Shown: one piece after another, positions 8,545-18,453 of the stretch
Position numbering within the stretch: the first letter of the stretch is position 1
Layout: the number at the start of each line of letters is the position of its first letter
Assembly: GCF_002278035.1 (NCBI RefSeq)
Contig: NZ_CP022604.1
Span: forward strand, 558,001 to 622,000
Length of the DNA stretch: 64,000 nt
Source of the DNA: Ochrobactrum quorumnocens
Lineage (GTDB): Bacteria; Pseudomonadota; Alphaproteobacteria; Rhizobiales; Rhizobiaceae
Direction of reading: 5' to 3'
Translations under genes and position numbers: made by a program
Notes under the pieces: model-generated
Databases searched by the model: none
What the model was told of the DNA's origin: nothing
What the model saw: only the letters and a program-made list of their open reading frames with translations

Positions 8545-10200
8545 TTAACGATCGGAAACTTGCCAACGTGGGTTAATCCAGGGTTCCTGATTGGAGCGTG
8601 CTAGGGGCGTGCGGCCAAGAATGTGATCGGAAGCCTTTTCACCGGTCATAATCGACGGCCCATTGAGATTGCCGTTGGTTATACGCGGGAAAATAGACGA
8701 ATCTGCAACACGCAGGCCATCAATGCCGATAACACGACATTCAGGGTCAACGACGGCCATCGGATCGTCAACTGCACCCATCTTACAGGTTCCGCAAGGA
8801 TGGAATGCACTTTCCACATGTTCGCGGAGGAAGTTGTCGATCTCATCATCCGATTGCACATTTGCGCCGGGCTGAATTTCGGCGCCACTAAAGGGCGCGA
8901 AGGCATTCTGGCCGAATATTTCTCGGGTTAGCCGCACGCAATGGCGGAAGTCTGCCCAGTCATCCTCGTGCGACATATAGTTGAACTGAATCCGTGGCTT
9001 GTCTCGTGGGTTGGCCGAGCGAAGCGTCACACTGCCGCGCGATTTGGATCGCATTGGCCCGACATGTGCCTGAAATCCGTGAGACTCTGCTGCTGCCTTG
9101 CCGTCATAACGAATGGCGACTGGGAGGAAGTGATATTGAATATCGGGATATTCCACCCCTGCTTTCGAGCGCACGAAAGCGGCAGATTCAAAATGGTTGG
9201 TGGCGCCATCTCCTGATTTGAAGAACAGCCATTGCGCGCCGATCATCGCTTTCGAGAAAAGGTTGAGCTTGGAGTAGAGCGTGATGGGCTGCGTGCATTC
9301 CTGCTGGATATAGACTTCAAGATGATCTTGCAGATTTTGGCCTACACCGGGGCGGTCTGCCACTACATCAATTCCATGCTCTTTCAGCTGCACCGCAGGG
9401 CCAATGCCCGACAGCATCAGAAGCTTTGGTGAGTTGATAGACGAAGCCGCTATAATGACTTCGCGTCGTGCACGAATGGTTGAGAAGGTGCGACCTGCTT
9501 CGATTTCGACGCCCACGGCGCGTTTGCCCTCAAGCACGATCTTGCGTGCGAGGCCTTTGACGAGTTTGACATTCGGGCGCTTTAAAGCCGGTTTCAGATA
9601 GGCATTAGCCGCAGACCAGCGGCGTCCATTATGGATCGTCTGCTCCATCGGGCCGAAGCCTTCCTGCTTTTGGCCATTATAGTCTTCCGTGACTTCAAAA
9701 CCCGCTTGATGTCCCGCATCCACAAAGGCCTTGAATAGTGGATTATCGCGTCTGCCACGCTGAATATGCAACGGACCATCCGTACCGCGCCATCCGTCTT
9801 GTCCGCCATGCGAATTTTCCATCCGCTTGAAATAGGGCAACACATCGGCATAGGACCAGCCCCGCGCGCCACTTTCTGACCAATGGTCGTAATCGCGGGC
9901 ATGACCACGCACGTAAACCATGCCGTTGATCGAAGAGGAGCCGCCAACCACTTTGCCACGCGGCGTGACCAGGCTGCGTCCACCAATATGTGGTTCAGGT
10001 TCGGTAGAAAACCCCCAGTCGTACGTTTCCATATTCATGGGGAAGGAGAGGGCGGCAGGCATCTGGATCAGCGGTCCGATGTCCGGTCCGCCAAATTCGA
10101 TCACGATAACCGAATGTCTGCCGTCTTCGGAGAGGCGGTAGGCCATAGCTGAACCGGCAGAGCCGGAGCCGATGATAACGAAGTCCGCTTCCATGCTCAT
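8545..10200 (-). CDS. betA: Choline dehydrogenase (GMC oxidoreductase)
   Basis: The 551-residue FAD enzyme has the N-terminal dinucleotide fold [20 protein letters not shown] and the GMC signatures ([36 protein letters not shown]). The C-terminal active-site region includes [15 protein letters not shown] and [19 protein letters not shown]. It oxidises choline to betaine aldehyde at the membrane. Its ATG overlaps the betI TGA (ATGA at 10197-10200), which implies translational coupling. Confidence 0.95.
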   Translation of the reverse strand: MSMEADFVIIGSGSAGSAMAYRLSEDGRHSVIVIEFGGPDIGPLIQMPAALSFPMNMETYDWGFSTEPEPHIGGRSLVTPRGKVVGGSSSINGMVYVRGHARDYDHWSESGARGWSYADVLPYFKRMENSHGGQDGWRGTDGPLHIQRGRRDNPLFKAFVDAGHQAGFEVTEDYNGQKQEGFGPMEQTIHNGRRWSAANAYLKPALKRPNVKLVKGLARKIVLEGKRAVGVEIEAGRTFSTIRARREVIIAASSINSPKLLMLSGIGPAVQLKEHGIDVVADRPGVGQNLQDHLEVYIQQECTQPITLYSKLNLFSKAMIGAQWLFFKSGDGATNHFESAAFVRSKAGVEYPDIQYHFLPVAIRYDGKAAAESHGFQAHVGPMRSKSRGSVTLRSANPRDKPRIQFNYMSHEDDWADFRHCVRLTREIFGQNAFAPFSGAEIQPGANVQSDDEIDNFLREHVESAFHPCGTCKMGAVDDPMAVVDPECRVIGIDGLRVADSSIFPRITNGNLNGPSIMTGEKASDHILGRTPLARSNQEPWINPRWQVSDR

Positions 10201-10781
10201 TTCTCCACCGACAGCTGAACGGCAATGTAATCTTCCACGAGAGCGATCGCAGATGCTGCATTTGGTGCGTCGGCACCCAACGCATGCCGGATATAAAGTC
10301 CGTCAATCAGCGCACCTGCACCTTCGGCAATGCGATTTGCACGGTCGCGGCTGGTCAGTTGTTCAAGTGCAAAGACGAAATTTGAATGCAGGCGGCGCGC
10401 ATAAATGCGTAAGAGCCGTTTGGTGTCTTCCGACTGCTGCGCGTGGACATAGAAGGTCAGCCAGGCGGCAATCGTTTCCTGTGCGAACTGCGAAGCGGAA
10501 AAGTTCACCGCAATAATCGCTGCAATGCGTTCTTGTGGGGTTTCAGCAAGCTTCATTGCGGCGTTCAAGTCACTTCCAAGCTCGCGAAGCAGATGACGCA
10601 TGGTGGCGAGGATGAGTTTGTCCTTGCCGCCAAAATAATGATGCGCGAGCGCAGGCGATACACCTGCTTCATGAGCAATCTGCGCAACAGTTACGTCCAG
10701 TGAACCGCGCTGGCCGATTGTGCGGATGGCAGCATCGATCAGTTCGCGCCGCCGTAAAGGTTCCATCCCGATCTTGGGCAT
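10197..10781 (-). CDS. betI: Transcriptional repressor BetI (TetR family)
   Basis: The 194-residue protein has an N-terminal TetR helix-turn-helix ([17 protein letters not shown], then [28 protein letters not shown]), with the conserved [19 protein letters not shown] core of BetI. BetI represses the choline-to-betaine genes and releases DNA in the presence of choline. It is the first gene of betI-betA-betB; no choline sulfatase gene (betC) is present between them. A palindromic operator lies ~42 bp upstream. Confidence 0.93.
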   Translation of the reverse strand: MPKIGMEPLRRRELIDAAIRTIGQRGSLDVTVAQIAHEAGVSPALAHHYFGGKDKLILATMRHLLRELGSDLNAAMKLAETPQERIAAIIAVNFSASQFAQETIAAWLTFYVHAQQSEDTKRLLRIYARRLHSNFVFALEQLTSRDRANRIAEGAGALIDGLYIRHALGADAPNAASAIALVEDYIAVQLSVEK

Positions 10782-10823
10782 AATCGTTGTTCCGTTTTGA
10801 GGCCTTTGATCTCTATTTTATAT

Positions 10824-10843
10824 TTGATTGACTGATCAATCAA
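10824..10843. promoter_or_regulatory. BetI operator candidate
   Basis: The perfect inverted repeat TTGATTG-ACTGAT-CAATCAA is centred ~52 bp upstream of the betI ATG. It matches the known BetI-type site built on TTGATTG arms and fits autoregulation of the betIAB operon. Confidence 0.75.
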
Positions 10844-10945
10844 TAAAAACTCTGACAAATGAAGGTCAGAGTTTGTGGCAATGGAAACGTCCGCGAATAA
10901 GGTTGCGGGCTTGCGCGTATTGTCCGCTCTGCATACATTTGAGAG

Positions 10946-11410
10946 ATGAGCAGAGCTTTTACCAAGGAACAGGATGACGCTCCGACTGATCTCGGTGAGC
11001 GTCCCATTAGCCCGCATCGTAATCTCGTCACGCCGGATGGCATGAAGCTGATTGAGGACGAACTTGCGCGGCTGCACCGCGAATTGGCTGAGGCCAATGT
11101 CGCGGGAGAACGCTCCACAATTGCGCGTCTTTCACGCGATTTACGCTACTGGACAGCGCGCCGCGAAACGGCTGAGCTGTCCGTGTCGGAGCGCGATAGC
11201 AACGTTGTGCGTTTTGGAATGACGGTCGAACTCGAAGATCTCGACGGAACGGCCCGCACATGGACCATCGTCGGCGAAGACGAAGCTGATCCGGCCAAGG
11301 GTAAAATATCTCACATGGCCCCGGTCGCCATCATGCTTTTTGGTAAACCGGTAGGTGACGTCGTCATGATCAACGGCAAGGAGTGGGAGATCGTGGCTGT
11401 TAGTGGTTGA
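10946..11410 (+). CDS. GreA/GreB-family transcription elongation factor-like protein
   Basis: The 154-residue protein has a GreA-like layout: an N-terminal helical hairpin region (TPDGMKLIEDELARLHREL...IARLSRDLRYWTARRETAEL) and a C-terminal FKBP-like domain (GMTVELEDLDGTARTWTIVG; GKPVGDVVMINGKEWEIVAV). Gre factors enter the RNA polymerase secondary channel and rescue backtracked complexes. The acidic tip typical of GreA is not obvious, so it could instead be a Rnk/Gre relative. It converges with corA with a single base between stops. Confidence 0.75.
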   Translation: MSRAFTKEQDDAPTDLGERPISPHRNLVTPDGMKLIEDELARLHRELAEANVAGERSTIARLSRDLRYWTARRETAELSVSERDSNVVRFGMTVELEDLDGTARTWTIVGEDEADPAKGKISHMAPVAIMLFGKPVGDVVMINGKEWEIVAVSG

Positions 11411-11411
11411 A

Positions 11412-12404
11412 CTACAACCACCCCTTCCTGCGGAAATAGAAAAGCGGAAGCAGGGCAGAGGCAACCATCAGGCCAAGCGCCATTGGATATCCCCACGGCG
11501 AATTCAATTCCGGCATGAAAGAGAAGTTCATGCCGTAAATGGACGCAACCAGTGTCGGCGGCATGAAGCCCACAGCCGCAACGGAGAAAATCTTGATGAT
11601 GGCGTTCTGCTCGACGGAGATGAGTCCAACAATTGTATCGAGTAGGAATGTGACCTTATTGGATAAAAAGTCCACGTAAGCGACGAGTGATTGCGCGTCG
11701 CGTTCGAGCGACTTGATCCATGATCGGGTGTCTTTCTTGGTGGCGACAGGACTGTTGATCGCAGAAAGATAAACCAGCATGCGGCTGACACCAGCCAGGC
11801 TTTCACGCATTCTGGACAGGAATGTTCCTTGTCCACCGATCTGTGTGAGGATGTGCCGGAAATCCTCAGTCGTCATTGGTCTCGCCTTCGGCTGGCGGCG
11901 ATAGATGGAATGCGAAGCTGCATCGATCTTACCAGCCACACCTTCCAGAATATCCGCGAGCCTATTGGTGGTGGCCTCGATAATGCCCAGCATGATGGAC
12001 AGGCCAGAGCACTTGGCCGGGATCAATCCGTTACCTGGCTTTATTGCGCGCGCAATGTAGATGCTGACGGATTTGGGATTCGCGTAACGCACGGTGACGA
12101 GCCGCGAGCCGTGCAGGATGAAGGTGACCGGCGCCAGTTCGCGGTGATCGAGATCAACAGCATGTAGAATCGGAACGGTCAGATATTGTGCACCGCTTTC
12201 CATGTAGAAGCGGCTCGATTCTTCAATTTCCGTCATATCTTCGCGTGTAGGAATGGAGATGCCTGTCCATGCTTCGACGATGTGATCTTCATTGACGCCC
12301 GGCGCGAGCAGGTCGATCCATATGACATTGTCGGGCAAGGGGTTCCCCGGTTCCACCTCGACGCTTTCGAGATGATCTCCGTTAAGGCAGTAAAGCGTAA
12401 TCAT
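11412..12404 (-). CDS. corA: CorA-family magnesium/divalent cation transporter
   Basis: The 330-residue protein has the cytoplasmic CorA domain (WIDLLAPGVNEDHIVEAWTG; TVRYANPKS) and two C-terminal transmembrane helices. The diagnostic YGMNF motif lies after the first (LVASIYGMNFSFMPELNSPWGYP). It ends with basic residues. ATG 12404 is used; a TTG at 12419 is in frame but less likely. CorA is a pentameric channel for Mg2+ in the inner membrane. It is convergent with the Gre-like gene. Confidence 0.9.
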   Translation of the reverse strand: MITLYCLNGDHLESVEVEPGNPLPDNVIWIDLLAPGVNEDHIVEAWTGISIPTREDMTEIEESSRFYMESGAQYLTVPILHAVDLDHRELAPVTFILHGSRLVTVRYANPKSVSIYIARAIKPGNGLIPAKCSGLSIMLGIIEATTNRLADILEGVAGKIDAASHSIYRRQPKARPMTTEDFRHILTQIGGQGTFLSRMRESLAGVSRMLVYLSAINSPVATKKDTRSWIKSLERDAQSLVAYVDFLSNKVTFLLDTIVGLISVEQNAIIKIFSVAAVGFMPPTLVASIYGMNFSFMPELNSPWGYPMALGLMVASALLPLFYFRRKGWL

Positions 12405-12493
12405 GCGGCACCCGGTCAAACAGTCTCAATTTTAGCCTGCTACATTGCGCGATAATTGTTAACGGAATGCGGCAAGCACGGTTAAAGCAGATT

Positions 12494-12545
12494 GGGCGCA
12501 TCGCGAAAAGTGTGAAACGGTTTTCGGGATACGCGTTATGCGCCC
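12494..12545. repeat. Mosaic repeat, GCGCATCCCGAAAAGTGTGAAA-type hairpin
   Basis: The arms GGGCGCAT and ATGCGCCC enclose the recurrent core CGCGAAAAGTGTGAAACGG followed by TTTTCGGG. The same core is found at 30838 and 49056. It lies in the corA-gntR divergent gap. Confidence 0.7.
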
Positions 12546-12615
12546 ATGTAATCCACATTGACATGAGAGATTGTGACATATAAATGATCAAATCATCTGA
12601 TGACTTTGGTGAATT

Positions 12616-13293
12616 ATGGAAGCATTATCGAGAAAAAGCCTGGCGGAAGCAGCCGAGCAATCCATTCGGTCTGAAATTACAGCCGGCAATTGGCGCGTGG
12701 GCGAGCAATTGCCCAATGAAGCGAGCCTCTCTGCCAGACTTGGTGTCAGCCGTGGAACTGTACGTGAAGCTGTGCGAGCGCTGGTCGCTCAAGGCATGCT
12801 GGAAACACGACAGGGGTCTGGAACCTATGTGTTATCCGCATCCGACACGAGCCGCAGCTTTGATCGCATTCGCCATACCAGTCTGCGTGATCGTTTTGAA
12901 ACGCGGGCTGCCCTTGAAGTTGAAGCGGCGCGTCTTGCCGCGCAACGCGCAACATCGGAAACGATCCGCCATCTTGAACTGAAGCTGGAGCAGCGCAATA
13001 AACGCGCTGACGAGAACAGAACCGATTTTGTTTTGCGGGATTTTGCCTTTCATGAAGCCATTGTTGCAGCATCGGGCAATAGCGCGCTGGTTGCGGTCTA
13101 TGCGTTCTTTTCCCAGTCCATCCGGGAATCGATAGAAGCCACACTCGACGGAGAGTTGCCGGAACCAGGTCATGAAGAACATCGCGCCATTATAGAAGCC
13201 ATAGCAACCGGCAATCCCGATTTGGCGGGCGCTGCGGTGCGTCGATTTATGACGCCTCTGATTGAAGAACTTGAAAGGCTGTTGGCATCATGA
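12616..13293 (+). CDS. GntR/FadR-family transcriptional regulator (FCD domain)
   Basis: The 225-residue protein has an N-terminal winged helix of GntR type (AEQSIRSEITAGNWRVGEQL; ASLSARLGVSRGTVREAVRA; GMLETRQGSGTYV) and a helical FCD effector domain with metal-site histidines (DFAFHEAIVAASGN; GHEEHRAIIEAI). The stop overlaps the start of the MFS gene as ATGA, so the regulator and transporter are co-translated and it probably controls that transporter. Confidence 0.88.
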   Translation: MEALSRKSLAEAAEQSIRSEITAGNWRVGEQLPNEASLSARLGVSRGTVREAVRALVAQGMLETRQGSGTYVLSASDTSRSFDRIRHTSLRDRFETRAALEVEAARLAAQRATSETIRHLELKLEQRNKRADENRTDFVLRDFAFHEAIVAASGNSALVAVYAFFSQSIRESIEATLDGELPEPGHEEHRAIIEAIATGNPDLAGAAVRRFMTPLIEELERLLAS

Positions 13294-14594
13294 GCCACAC
13301 AAATGAAGTTCCGTCGCGTCCCGTGACGGAGGAAGAACTGGCGCAACATGCAGAGCCATTTGTCGATGCGGAAGCCGATAGTGTGCCGCAGCCTGCCGCA
13401 CAGCGCCTGCCAAGTCCTGCTTTGCGTGTGCTGCTTGGTCTGAGCCTCGTGCTGATTGCAGCTAACTTGCGCCCTGTCTTTTCAAGTGTTTCCGTCCTTC
13501 TGCCCGAAATCATAGAAGCCACCGGCATGTCGGCAACTGCTGCAGGTCTTTTGACGACCTTGCCGGTTGTCTGTCTCGGTGTATTTGCACCTTTTGCACC
13601 TCGTCTCGCACAGCGGTTCGGTGCTGAGCGTGTATTGCTTTTTGTGCTGATTGTTTTGACCATAGGCACCGCAATCCGCGGCATCGGCAATTCGGCTTCC
13701 CTCTATATTGGCGCAATATTAGCTGGCGCTGCTATTGCGACCGGCAATGTTTTGCTGCCCGGCGTGGTGAAGCGTGACTTCCCGAAAACGGCTGCGATTA
13801 TGACTGGCTTTTATACGATGGCGCTGTGTGGTGGCGCTGCTGCAGCTGCGGGCTTTACCATTCCGATTGAACATATGCTCGGCGGTTCATGGAACTTGGC
13901 GCTGGCCTTCTGGGCTATTCCGGCAGCTCTCGTGCTTGCTCTGTGGTTGCCGCAGGCGCTGCGGGCAAAGCACAATGTTGCGCATTCCGGATTTAAAGTC
14001 ATCGGGCTGTGGAAAGATAAGCTTGCCTGGCAGGTCACACTCTTTATGGGGTTGCAATCCTCCATGGCCTACGTGGTTTTCGGCTGGCTTGCTCCGATCT
14101 TACGCGAGCAGGGCTTGAGCGCGACCGCAGCCGGAGGCCTGGTCTCGTTCTCAATCATGGTGCAGGTCGTTACCTGTCTTGCTATCCCGTCGATTGCTGT
14201 TCGACAGAAAAGCCAAAGCCTGCTCAATGCAGTGCTTTGCATCAGCGCGGCCCTTCCGCTGATAGGCTTTCTTTATCTGCCGCAATGGAGTTTCTGGATA
14301 CTTGCAGCCATTCAAGGAATTGGGCAGGGCGGTCTGATTGCCGCTGCGATGATGGTGATTGTGCTGCGTTCGCCAGATTCCCATACAGCCGCGCACCTCT
14401 CAGGCATGGCGCAATGCGTAGGTTATACGCTGGCCTCCATCGGGCCACTGGTCGTGGGAATGATCCACGGTGCTACAGGCAGTTTCGAAGCTTGTGGTAT
14501 CTTCTTCGCACTGCTGGGCGTGGGCGCTGCAATCAATGGCTGGGGTGCTGGACGGGCGCAGCATGTTGGCGTGAAAGTTATAAAAGAAGCATAA
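13290..14594 (+). CDS. MFS transporter, CynX/NimT-like
   Basis: The 434-residue protein has a ~45-residue hydrophilic N-terminus and then twelve predicted membrane segments. It resembles the CynX/NimT cyanate or 2-nitroimidazole transporter group: LVLIAANLRPVFSSVSVLLPEI, GLLTTLPVVCLGVFAPFAP and LAFWAIPAALVLALWLPQA. The substrate is not known. It is translationally coupled to the upstream GntR gene and followed by a strong terminator. Confidence 0.85.
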   Translation: MSHTNEVPSRPVTEEELAQHAEPFVDAEADSVPQPAAQRLPSPALRVLLGLSLVLIAANLRPVFSSVSVLLPEIIEATGMSATAAGLLTTLPVVCLGVFAPFAPRLAQRFGAERVLLFVLIVLTIGTAIRGIGNSASLYIGAILAGAAIATGNVLLPGVVKRDFPKTAAIMTGFYTMALCGGAAAAAGFTIPIEHMLGGSWNLALAFWAIPAALVLALWLPQALRAKHNVAHSGFKVIGLWKDKLAWQVTLFMGLQSSMAYVVFGWLAPILREQGLSATAAGGLVSFSIMVQVVTCLAIPSIAVRQKSQSLLNAVLCISAALPLIGFLYLPQWSFWILAAIQGIGQGGLIAAAMMVIVLRSPDSHTAAHLSGMAQCVGYTLASIGPLVVGMIHGATGSFEACGIFFALLGVGAAINGWGAGRAQHVGVKVIKEA

Positions 14595-14623
14595 GAAAAG
14601 CCCCGGTTCTCCGGGGCTTTTCT
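14594..14623. terminator. Rho-independent terminator
   Basis: Perfect 13-bp arms AGAAAAGCCCCGG / CCGGGGCTTTTCT enclose the loop TTCT. It lies between the convergent MFS and small helical protein genes and can act in both directions. Confidence 0.85.
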
Positions 14624-14636
14624 TGTTAATGTGAAC

Positions 14637-14999
14637 TCAGATAAACTGTCCGAGGCCTGGGATCGAGCCGACCACTGCATCGACGGGTTCGTCGCCAGCC
14701 TTTTCCTTGGCAAAGCGGATGGTTTCTTTGGCAACGCCAGAGATTTCACCCATGCCAAGACCTGCACCCATCAACTGAGTACCAAGGCCCATCACGCCAC
14801 CCATAAGTCCGGAAAGCAGACCACCACCCTTCACTTGTGAAATGGCTTCATCGGCACCCGGAAATGCTGCGAGCAGCTGCTGTACTTTGTCAGCTGGCCC
14901 TTCCTTCTGCAGAAACGCCAAAATCATGCCAACAGCTTTCTGTGCTGTTGCCGCATCGATGCCGACATTCGAGGTGATGCGCGCGATCAGTTCATCCAT
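14637..14999 (-). CDS. Small helical protein with glycine-rich hydrophobic core (DUF2267/DUF2780-like)
   Basis: The 120-residue protein has an N-terminal helical part (MDELIARITSNVGIDAATAQ then AVGMILAFLQKEGPADKV), a Gly/Leu/Met-rich middle (GGGLLSGLMGGVMGLGTQLM) and a C-terminal VDAVVGSIPGLGQFI. Similar rhizobial proteins are annotated as DUF2267 or DUF2780; I am not certain which. The function is unknown. Confidence 0.65.
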   Translation of the reverse strand: MDELIARITSNVGIDAATAQKAVGMILAFLQKEGPADKVQQLLAAFPGADEAISQVKGGGLLSGLMGGVMGLGTQLMGAGLGMGEISGVAKETIRFAKEKAGDEPVDAVVGSIPGLGQFI

Positions 15000-15206
15000 G
15001 AGAGTCTCCCAAATTTCTTACGTTTACGTAATATGCATTCTCGTTAGCGCTTTGCAAGCTTTCCTAATTCAAAATATTGGGAAATTTCTGCATTCCTATG
15101 ACGGCAAATAAAGTATCCAAGCCAGAATTCGGCTTTATCGTTGTTGCGCGACGGTGGTGCTAGTATATCGTAAAGGAAGCAAACCTTTTACGGAGCGACC
15201 TGCCTA

Positions 15207-16721
15207 ATGACCGCCGACGATGCAATTTTCCTTGGTGCAAGCCGCAAACCAGATGATTCCTACCAGCAGCCGGAATATCTGGCACTGAAATACGGGAACA
15301 GGCACGGGCTTGTAACCGGTGCAACGGGTACCGGTAAGACGGTGACATTGCAGGTTCTGGCTGAGAGCTTTTCAGCAGTCGGTGTTCCGGTTTTTTGCGC
15401 CGACATCAAGGGTGATCTTTCGGGGATCGCGGCGAAAGGTATCGTTAATGATAACCTGACCAAGCGCGCAACAGAGATTCACCTTGACCCTTATGAAATG
15501 CGGGCTTCTCCGGTTATTTTCTGGGATATTTTCGGTGAGCAGGGCCATCCGGTTCGCGCGACCATTTCCGAAATGGGACCACTGCTGCTTTCGCGCCTGA
15601 TGAACCTCACGGATGCGCAGGAAGGCGTGCTTAATGTTGCTTTCCGTCTCGCTGACGAAGAAGGCCTGCTTCTGCTGGATTTGAAAGATCTGCAGGCAAT
15701 GCTTACAGAAATGGCAGAGCGCTCCGCTGAACTCTCTGCAAAATACGGCAACGTCAACAAGGCGTCTGTCGGTGCAATCCAGCGTTCATTGCTTGTGCTT
15801 GATCAGCAGGGCGGTTCCAAGTTCTTCGGCGAACCGGCGCTGCGCATTGCTGATCTGATGCGCACCACGACCGACGGACGTGGCGTGATAAGCGTGCTTG
15901 CGGCTGATAAGCTGATGATGAGCCCACGTCTTTATTCGACATTCTTGTTGTGGCTTATGTCGGAATTGTTCGAGGAACTGCCGGAAGTCGGCGATCCGGA
16001 CAAGCCGAAGCTCGTATTCTTCTTCGATGAAGCGCATTTGCTGTTTGATGAAGCGCCAAAGGCGCTGGTCGATCGTGTGGAGCAAGTGGTGCGTCTGATC
16101 CGCTCTAAGGGCGTCGGCGTTTATTTCGTGACGCAGAACCCGCTTGATGTGCCGGAAACTGTTCTTGCCCAGCTTGGTAATCGTGTGCAGCACGCGCTGC
16201 GTGCCTATACGCCGCGCGAAACAAATGCAGTGAAGACGGCAGCCGATACGTTCCGTCCAAATCCTGATTTCAAGACTTTTGAGGCAATCACCAATCTTTC
16301 GACCGGTGAAGCACTGATTTCAACATTGCAGGCCAAGGGTGTACCTTCAATGGTGCAGCGCACGTTGATCCGCCCGCCATCGTCGCAGATTGGTCCGTTG
16401 ACGCCAGAAGAGCGCGCAAAGATTATAGCAGCGAGCCCTGTTTCTGGTCAGTACGATCAGACCGTCGATCGCGATTCAGCATTTGAAATGCTGGCCAGAA
16501 AGGCACAGGCCGCAGCTGTGGCACAGCAGAAAGCCAAGGAAGAAGAATCCGGGCAAGGTGGCAGCATTCTTGGTGATCTGGTGGGAACCGCACTCGGAAC
16601 TGGCCGCCGTTCAGGGCGTCAGACCGTTGCCGAAACAGCAATGAAGTCTGTGGTTCGCTCGGTCAGCAACTCACTCGGCCGTGCGCTGGTTCGCGGTATT
16701 CTGGGTAGTTTCAAGCGCTGA
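15207..16721 (+). CDS. HerA-like helicase C-terminal domain ATPase (DUF853 / YjgR)
   Basis: The 504-residue protein has Walker A GATGTGKTVTLQ near residue 45 and Walker B KLVFFFDEAHLLFDEAPKAL near residue 275, followed by GVGVYFVTQNPLDVPETVLAQLGNRVQHALRAYTPRE. This pattern is typical of the DUF853/YjgR group of HerA/FtsK-like ATPases. The last ~90 residues are low-complexity linker and a basic tail. The cellular role is unclear. CGGAG precedes the ATG. A terminator follows. Confidence 0.88.
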   Translation: MTADDAIFLGASRKPDDSYQQPEYLALKYGNRHGLVTGATGTGKTVTLQVLAESFSAVGVPVFCADIKGDLSGIAAKGIVNDNLTKRATEIHLDPYEMRASPVIFWDIFGEQGHPVRATISEMGPLLLSRLMNLTDAQEGVLNVAFRLADEEGLLLLDLKDLQAMLTEMAERSAELSAKYGNVNKASVGAIQRSLLVLDQQGGSKFFGEPALRIADLMRTTTDGRGVISVLAADKLMMSPRLYSTFLLWLMSELFEELPEVGDPDKPKLVFFFDEAHLLFDEAPKALVDRVEQVVRLIRSKGVGVYFVTQNPLDVPETVLAQLGNRVQHALRAYTPRETNAVKTAADTFRPNPDFKTFEAITNLSTGEALISTLQAKGVPSMVQRTLIRPPSSQIGPLTPEERAKIIAASPVSGQYDQTVDRDSAFEMLARKAQAAAVAQQKAKEEESGQGGSILGDLVGTALGTGRRSGRQTVAETAMKSVVRSVSNSLGRALVRGILGSFKR

Positions 16722-16740
16722 TTTATGCTGGTTTGAAATG

Positions 16741-16770
16741 AAAAAAGCCCCGGAAATCCAGGGCTTTTTT
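16741..16770. terminator. Bidirectional Rho-independent terminator
   Basis: The arms AAAAAAGCCC and GGGCTTTTTT surround a 10-base loop. It lies between the convergent HerA-like and L,D-transpeptidase genes. Confidence 0.8.
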
Positions 16771-16792
16771 AATGCATTTCGCGAGTTCCAGA

Positions 16793-17509
16793 TTACATAA
16801 CCAAAATAGGCGACTTAGCTGGTACGCGATTATAAAGGTCGATGATGTCCTGGTTCATCAAGCGTACGCAGCCCGAAGAAACGGCTTTACCAATCGACCA
16901 CCATTCAGGATTGCCGTGCAGACGATAAATCGTGTCCTTGCCATCCTTGAAGATGTAAAGAGCGCGTGCACCGAGCGGGTTTTTGAGACCTGGGGCCATG
17001 CCGCCATTGCGTGAGCTATATGGCTCGAGTTCCGGCTGACGGGCGACCATCTCATCCGGTGGTGTCCAACGTGGCCATTCGCGCTTGTACTGAATAACGG
17101 CGCGGCCCGACCATGCAAAGCCGTCGCGACCAATGCCGACGCCGTAACGCATTGCCTGGCCATTGCCCAGTACCAGATAGAGGAAGCGATTGGTGGTATC
17201 GACAACGATCGTTCCCGGCATTTCGCCTGTCGGATCCTGAACGACCTGACGCAAATAGCGCTTATCCATTTTCTGGATCGGAATAGCAGGCAGCTGATAG
17301 CCATTGTCTTCCACTGCGGCATACATTGATGCCCAGCTGCCGTACGAGGCGTCTACATTCGCCTGCGGGGTCCTGTTAATAGGATTGCCTGAAGCATCCA
17401 CATCGACAATTGGAACATTCTGCCCCAACTGAGCACAACCGGCGAGGCCGGCCGCCGCTGTTGCTGTCATGGCCGTAAGAAAAGAACGGCGGGTAAGGGT
17501 GGTGTGCAT
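16793..17509 (-). CDS. L,D-transpeptidase (YkuD domain), exported lipoprotein-like
   Basis: The 238-residue protein has an N-terminal export signal with a twin-arginine-like start (TRRSFLTAMTATAAAGLAGC) that ends in a lipobox LAGC. The YkuD domain contains GTIVVDTTNRFLYLVLGNGQ, YRLHGNPEWWSIGKAVSSGC and the catalytic SSGCVRL motif. The enzyme forms 3-3 cross-links in peptidoglycan or attaches proteins to it. Many such proteins occur in Rhizobiales, and no specific paralogue can be assigned. Confidence 0.9.
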   Translation of the reverse strand: MHTTLTRRSFLTAMTATAAAGLAGCAQLGQNVPIVDVDASGNPINRTPQANVDASYGSWASMYAAVEDNGYQLPAIPIQKMDKRYLRQVVQDPTGEMPGTIVVDTTNRFLYLVLGNGQAMRYGVGIGRDGFAWSGRAVIQYKREWPRWTPPDEMVARQPELEPYSSRNGGMAPGLKNPLGARALYIFKDGKDTIYRLHGNPEWWSIGKAVSSGCVRLMNQDIIDLYNRVPAKSPILVM

Positions 17510-17799
17510 ATGAAAACCAGATTAGTGACGGGAGGAGCTACAGATACAACGGTTAGGGTTAATGAAGTGCGACCAACCCGTTGTTTTGATCACAAGTTGC
17601 GGTGTTATAGGGATGCCAAACGCTATTGTTCGGCGATTTGTGGGAGCAAAACGCCCCATAATTATGGCTACCAGCCGTTCGTAATAAGGCCTAAACGTGG
17701 CTAAAAGCCCGGGATAGGCCTCGTGTTGCCGTTGCGACACAATTTTGGTCACAACAGACGGTTGTTGCACAAAGTTGCCCGTTCAAGTTTTAGTGAGAT
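17510..17799. other. Intergenic gap, no gene
   Basis: The gap lies between two minus-strand genes and must contain the L,D-transpeptidase promoter. No convincing ORF, RNA or known repeat is seen. Confidence 0.5.
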
Positions 17800-18453
17800 T
17801 CAATCAAGGAGCTGAAGGCTCGGCAAAATCAAAGTGGGCGGATACTGCTTGTATTCGTCGGGCTGGTTGGATCGATTGATCCAGACCGAGCGCATGCCGA
17901 ATCGCGCGGCCCCTGCAACATCCCATCTATTGGAAGATTGAAACGAAATTGCAGACGGGTAAAGCCGCCACTGCGTAGTAACCAGTTCATAGACCGCAGG
18001 TGCGGTTTTGTAGCGCTGCACAGTGTCTACAGAGATCACATCGTCGAGCAGGGCATCAAGCGCCGCTGATTTAACCGCAGCCTCCAACATGGCTGGAGAG
18101 CCATTGGAGAGAATGGCTAACCGCGCGCCGCGGCTCTTGAGGTTTTTGAGTGCTGCTGGCACTTCAGGATAGCAATCGAGTTTCCAGTAAGCATCAAGAA
18201 GATCGGTGCGAAGGGTCGGGTCTACGGAAGGGTATCTTGCAAAAGCAAAATCCAGAGCGTGTTCCGTCAGTGTCCAGAAATCTTTGTAGGCTCCCATCAG
18301 GCTTAAAATCCACGAATATTCCAGTTGCTTGGCGCGCCAAAGTTCCGAGAATAAACGTCCATCAGGTCCTGCTTTATCCTCATGTTTACGCACGGCTGAG
18401 TGCACATCAAACAATGTGCCATAAGCGTCGAAAACATAGGAACTATAAGACAC
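17800..18453 (-). CDS. Haloacid dehalogenase, type II (HAD superfamily)
   Basis: The 217-residue protein has HAD motif I FDAYGTLFDVHSAV (nucleophile Asp), motif II LAILSNGSP, a Lys in RYKTAPAVYELV and motif III/IV SSNRWDVAGAARFGMRSVWI, a pattern typical of L-2-haloacid dehalogenases. The GTG start at 18453 is supported by AAAGGAG 7 nt upstream; the in-frame ATGs at 18477 would put that site inside the gene. Such enzymes hydrolyse 2-haloacids, but many family members act on other small acids. Confidence 0.85.
   Translation of the reverse strand: MSYSSYVFDAYGTLFDVHSAVRKHEDKAGPDGRLFSELWRAKQLEYSWILSLMGAYKDFWTLTEHALDFAFARYPSVDPTLRTDLLDAYWKLDCYPEVPAALKNLKSRGARLAILSNGSPAMLEAAVKSAALDALLDDVISVDTVQRYKTAPAVYELVTTQWRLYPSAISFQSSNRWDVAGAARFGMRSVWINRSNQPDEYKQYPPTLILPSLQLLD

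Noticed and set aside
9883-10152. Plus-strand ORFs antisense to betA
   Set aside because: They are mirror frames of a strongly conserved gene with no ribosome site.
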